This document shows positions 40,851 to 42,022 of a stretch of DNA of 42,022 nucleotides, piece after piece. The stretch's first letter is position 1; the number at the start of each line of letters is the position of its first letter. Both the position numbers and the translations under genes were made by a program. The notes beneath the pieces are model-generated. The model was not told the origin of the DNA. It did no database searches and was given only the letters and a program-made list of their open reading frames with translations. Source of the stretch: Sphingopyxis sp. RIFCSPHIGHO2_12_FULL_65_19 (lineage in GTDB: Bacteria; Pseudomonadota; Alphaproteobacteria; Sphingomonadales; Sphingomonadaceae); NCBI RefSeq assembly GCF_001830555.1, contig NZ_MIAM01000049.1, positions 89,531 to 131,552 of the forward strand, read 5' to 3'.

Positions 40851-42022
40851 ATGGCTACCAAAAGCACCGCCGCCGAAACCGACACCGACGCTCCGCTGAT
40901 CGACCTGAACGAGGCCGATGTCAAAAAGCTGATCGCGCGCGGCAAGAAGCGTGGTTACCTGACCTATGACGAACTGAATGCGGCGCTGCCGCAGGATGAG
41001 ATGTCGTCGGAGCAGATCGAGGACATCATGTCGGCCATTTCCGACATGGGCATCAACATCGTCGAAAGCGACGAGGATGTGCAGGAAGAAGCCGATCAGG
41101 AAACCGACGACGAAGTCGACGTCAGCGCCGGTACGGGTTCGGTGTCGAACCCCGCGATCGAAAAGAAAAAGGAAACGGTCGATCGCACCGACGATCCCGT
41201 TCGCATGTATCTGCGCGAAATGGGCGCGGTCGAACTGCTCAGCCGTGAAGGCGAAATCGCAATCGCCAAGCGCATCGAGGCGGGTCGCGACACGATGATC
41301 CTGGGCCTTTGCGAAAGCCCGCTGACCTTCAACGCGATCATCGACTGGTCGACTGCGCTGAACAATGGCGACATGCAGCTGCGCGAGATCGTCGATCTGG
41401 AAGCGATGCTGTCGAAGGACCCGGCACCCGAAAACCTCGACGAGGAGGGTGCCGAGGACGACGGCGAAATCAGCGAAAAGACCGCCGGCGTCTCGTTCAA
41501 GGACGAAGATGAGGTCGAGGAAGAACCCGCCGCCGACGGCGACGACGAGGACGGCGAAGGATCGTCGGGCAAGCGTGAGAGCTTCGAGGAAGACGAAGAA
41601 GACAACACGCTCAGCCTCGCCGCGATGGAAGAGTTGCTGAAGCCCGACGCGCTCGAAAAATTCGCCAACATCACCAAAAGCTTCAAGGCCTTTTCCAAGC
41701 TTCAGGAAGCGCGGCTTGAATCGCTTTCGGGCGGCGAGGAATTTCCCGCGGCGTCGGAAAAGAAATATCACAAGCTGCGCGAGGAGCTGACCGCGCAGGT
41801 CGAAAGCGTGCAGTTCCACGGCACCAAGATCGAATATCTCGTCGACCAGCTTTACAGCTATAATCGCCGCCTGACCGCGCTCGGCGGCCAGATGCTGCGC
41901 CTTGCCGAGCGTCACAAGGTGCCGCGCAAGTCGTTCCTCGACAATTATGTCGGGCGCGAGCTGGAAGAAAACTGGCTCGACGACGTCGGCTCGATCGACA
42001 AGAAATGGGCTGCCTTCGCCGA
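40851..42022 (+). CDS. rpoD: RNA polymerase sigma-70 factor RpoD, N-terminal part
   Basis: The frame opens at ATG 40851 (AAGGAAC upstream) and runs to the right edge, so about 390 residues are seen. Region 1.1 is residues about 10-80 (LIDLNEADVKKLIARGKKRG, YLTYDELNAALPQDEMSSEQ). Region 1.2 begins DDPVRMYLREMGAVELLSRE, followed by GEIAIAKRIEAGR and the large acidic non-conserved region typical of primary sigma factors, rich in Asp and Glu. The DNA-binding regions 2-4 are beyond the window. It directly follows dnaG, the usual macromolecular synthesis operon order. Confidence 0.97.
   Translation, partial: MATKSTAAETDTDAPLIDLNEADVKKLIARGKKRGYLTYDELNAALPQDEMSSEQIEDIMSAISDMGINIVESDEDVQEEADQETDDEVDVSAGTGSVSNPAIEKKKETVDRTDDPVRMYLREMGAVELLSREGEIAIAKRIEAGRDTMILGLCESPLTFNAIIDWSTALNNGDMQLREIVDLEAMLSKDPAPENLDEEGAEDDGEISEKTAGVSFKDEDEVEEEPAADGDDEDGEGSSGKRESFEEDEEDNTLSLAAMEELLKPDALEKFANITKSFKAFSKLQEARLESLSGGEEFPAASEKKYHKLREELTAQVESVQFHGTKIEYLVDQLYSYNRRLTALGGQMLRLAERHKVPRKSFLDNYVGRELEENWLDDVGSIDKKWAAFA

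Noticed and set aside
1..42022. CRISPR arrays, rRNA and tRNA genes, insertion-sequence transposases
   Set aside because: No regularly spaced repeat array, no rRNA-like stretch, no cloverleaf apart from the tmRNA, and no transposase or integrase motif was seen.

Overview
The window is a high-GC chromosomal segment of an alphaproteobacterium, most probably a sphingomonad (Sphingopyxis/Sphingomonas-like). The support is a circularly permuted two-piece tmRNA whose tag reads ANDNEALALAA, the carA - GatB/YqeY - dnaG - rpoD gene order, and the high-GC codon use. The genus is inferred from family knowledge; no database was searched.

Layout. 1-5000: the end of a spore-coat-U/Csu-like secreted protein, a small secreted protein, a PilZ-XRE fusion regulator and a large DUF2339 membrane protein. 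5089-12527 (minus strand): eight genes with overlaps or gaps of at most 13 bases, encoding an aromatic amino acid hydroxylase, tryptophan 2,3-dioxygenase, kynurenine formamidase, kynureninase, a nitrilase-superfamily enzyme, a gentisate-dioxygenase-like bicupin, a fumarylacetoacetate-hydrolase-family enzyme and a maleate isomerase. An Lrp/AsnC regulator is divergent at 12715, and a zeta-class GST follows it. 13928-22213: a small membrane protein, then kdpE, kdpD, kdpC, kdpB, kdpA, kdpF and an unlisted 27-residue ORF, all minus strand. 22469-26977: a LysR regulator and acyl-CoA dehydrogenase; methionine aminopeptidase with a ParD-like protein; a MerR regulator divergent from a cation transporter. 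26978-27434 holds ssrA (tmRNA) and no protein gene. 27435-32024: mscL, lemA, two TPM-domain genes, a NUDIX hydrolase, a rhomboid protease and greA. 32121-42022: carB, a FitAB-type toxin-antitoxin pair, a duplicated carB 5' end, a lipoprotein gene, carA, a GatB/YqeY gene, a DUF559 nuclease, dnaG and the start of rpoD.

Main hypothesis. The eight-gene operon makes chemical sense as one complete route: tryptophan to 5-hydroxytryptophan, 5-hydroxy-N-formylkynurenine, 5-hydroxykynurenine and 5-hydroxyanthranilate (the 2-amino analogue of gentisate), then gentisate-type ring cleavage, hydrolysis to pyruvate and maleamate, deamidation to maleate, and isomerisation to fumarate. The hydroxylase has Leu where Phe/Tyr hydroxylases have the pocket Trp next to TVEFG; tryptophan hydroxylases also replace this Trp. 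No kynurenine 3-monooxygenase is present. The enzyme families are clear; the 5-hydroxy route is inference.

Two mobile-DNA stories stand out. A FitAB toxin-antitoxin module lies between carA and carB, bordered by a 109-base direct duplication of the carB 5' end; the stranded copy is still coupled to the lipoprotein gene downstream of carA. Separately, a family of GC-rich palindromes forms an in-frame insertion in carA and a perfect 36-base inverted repeat around a DUF559 nuclease gene, where it also supplies the ribosome-binding sites of that gene and of dnaG.
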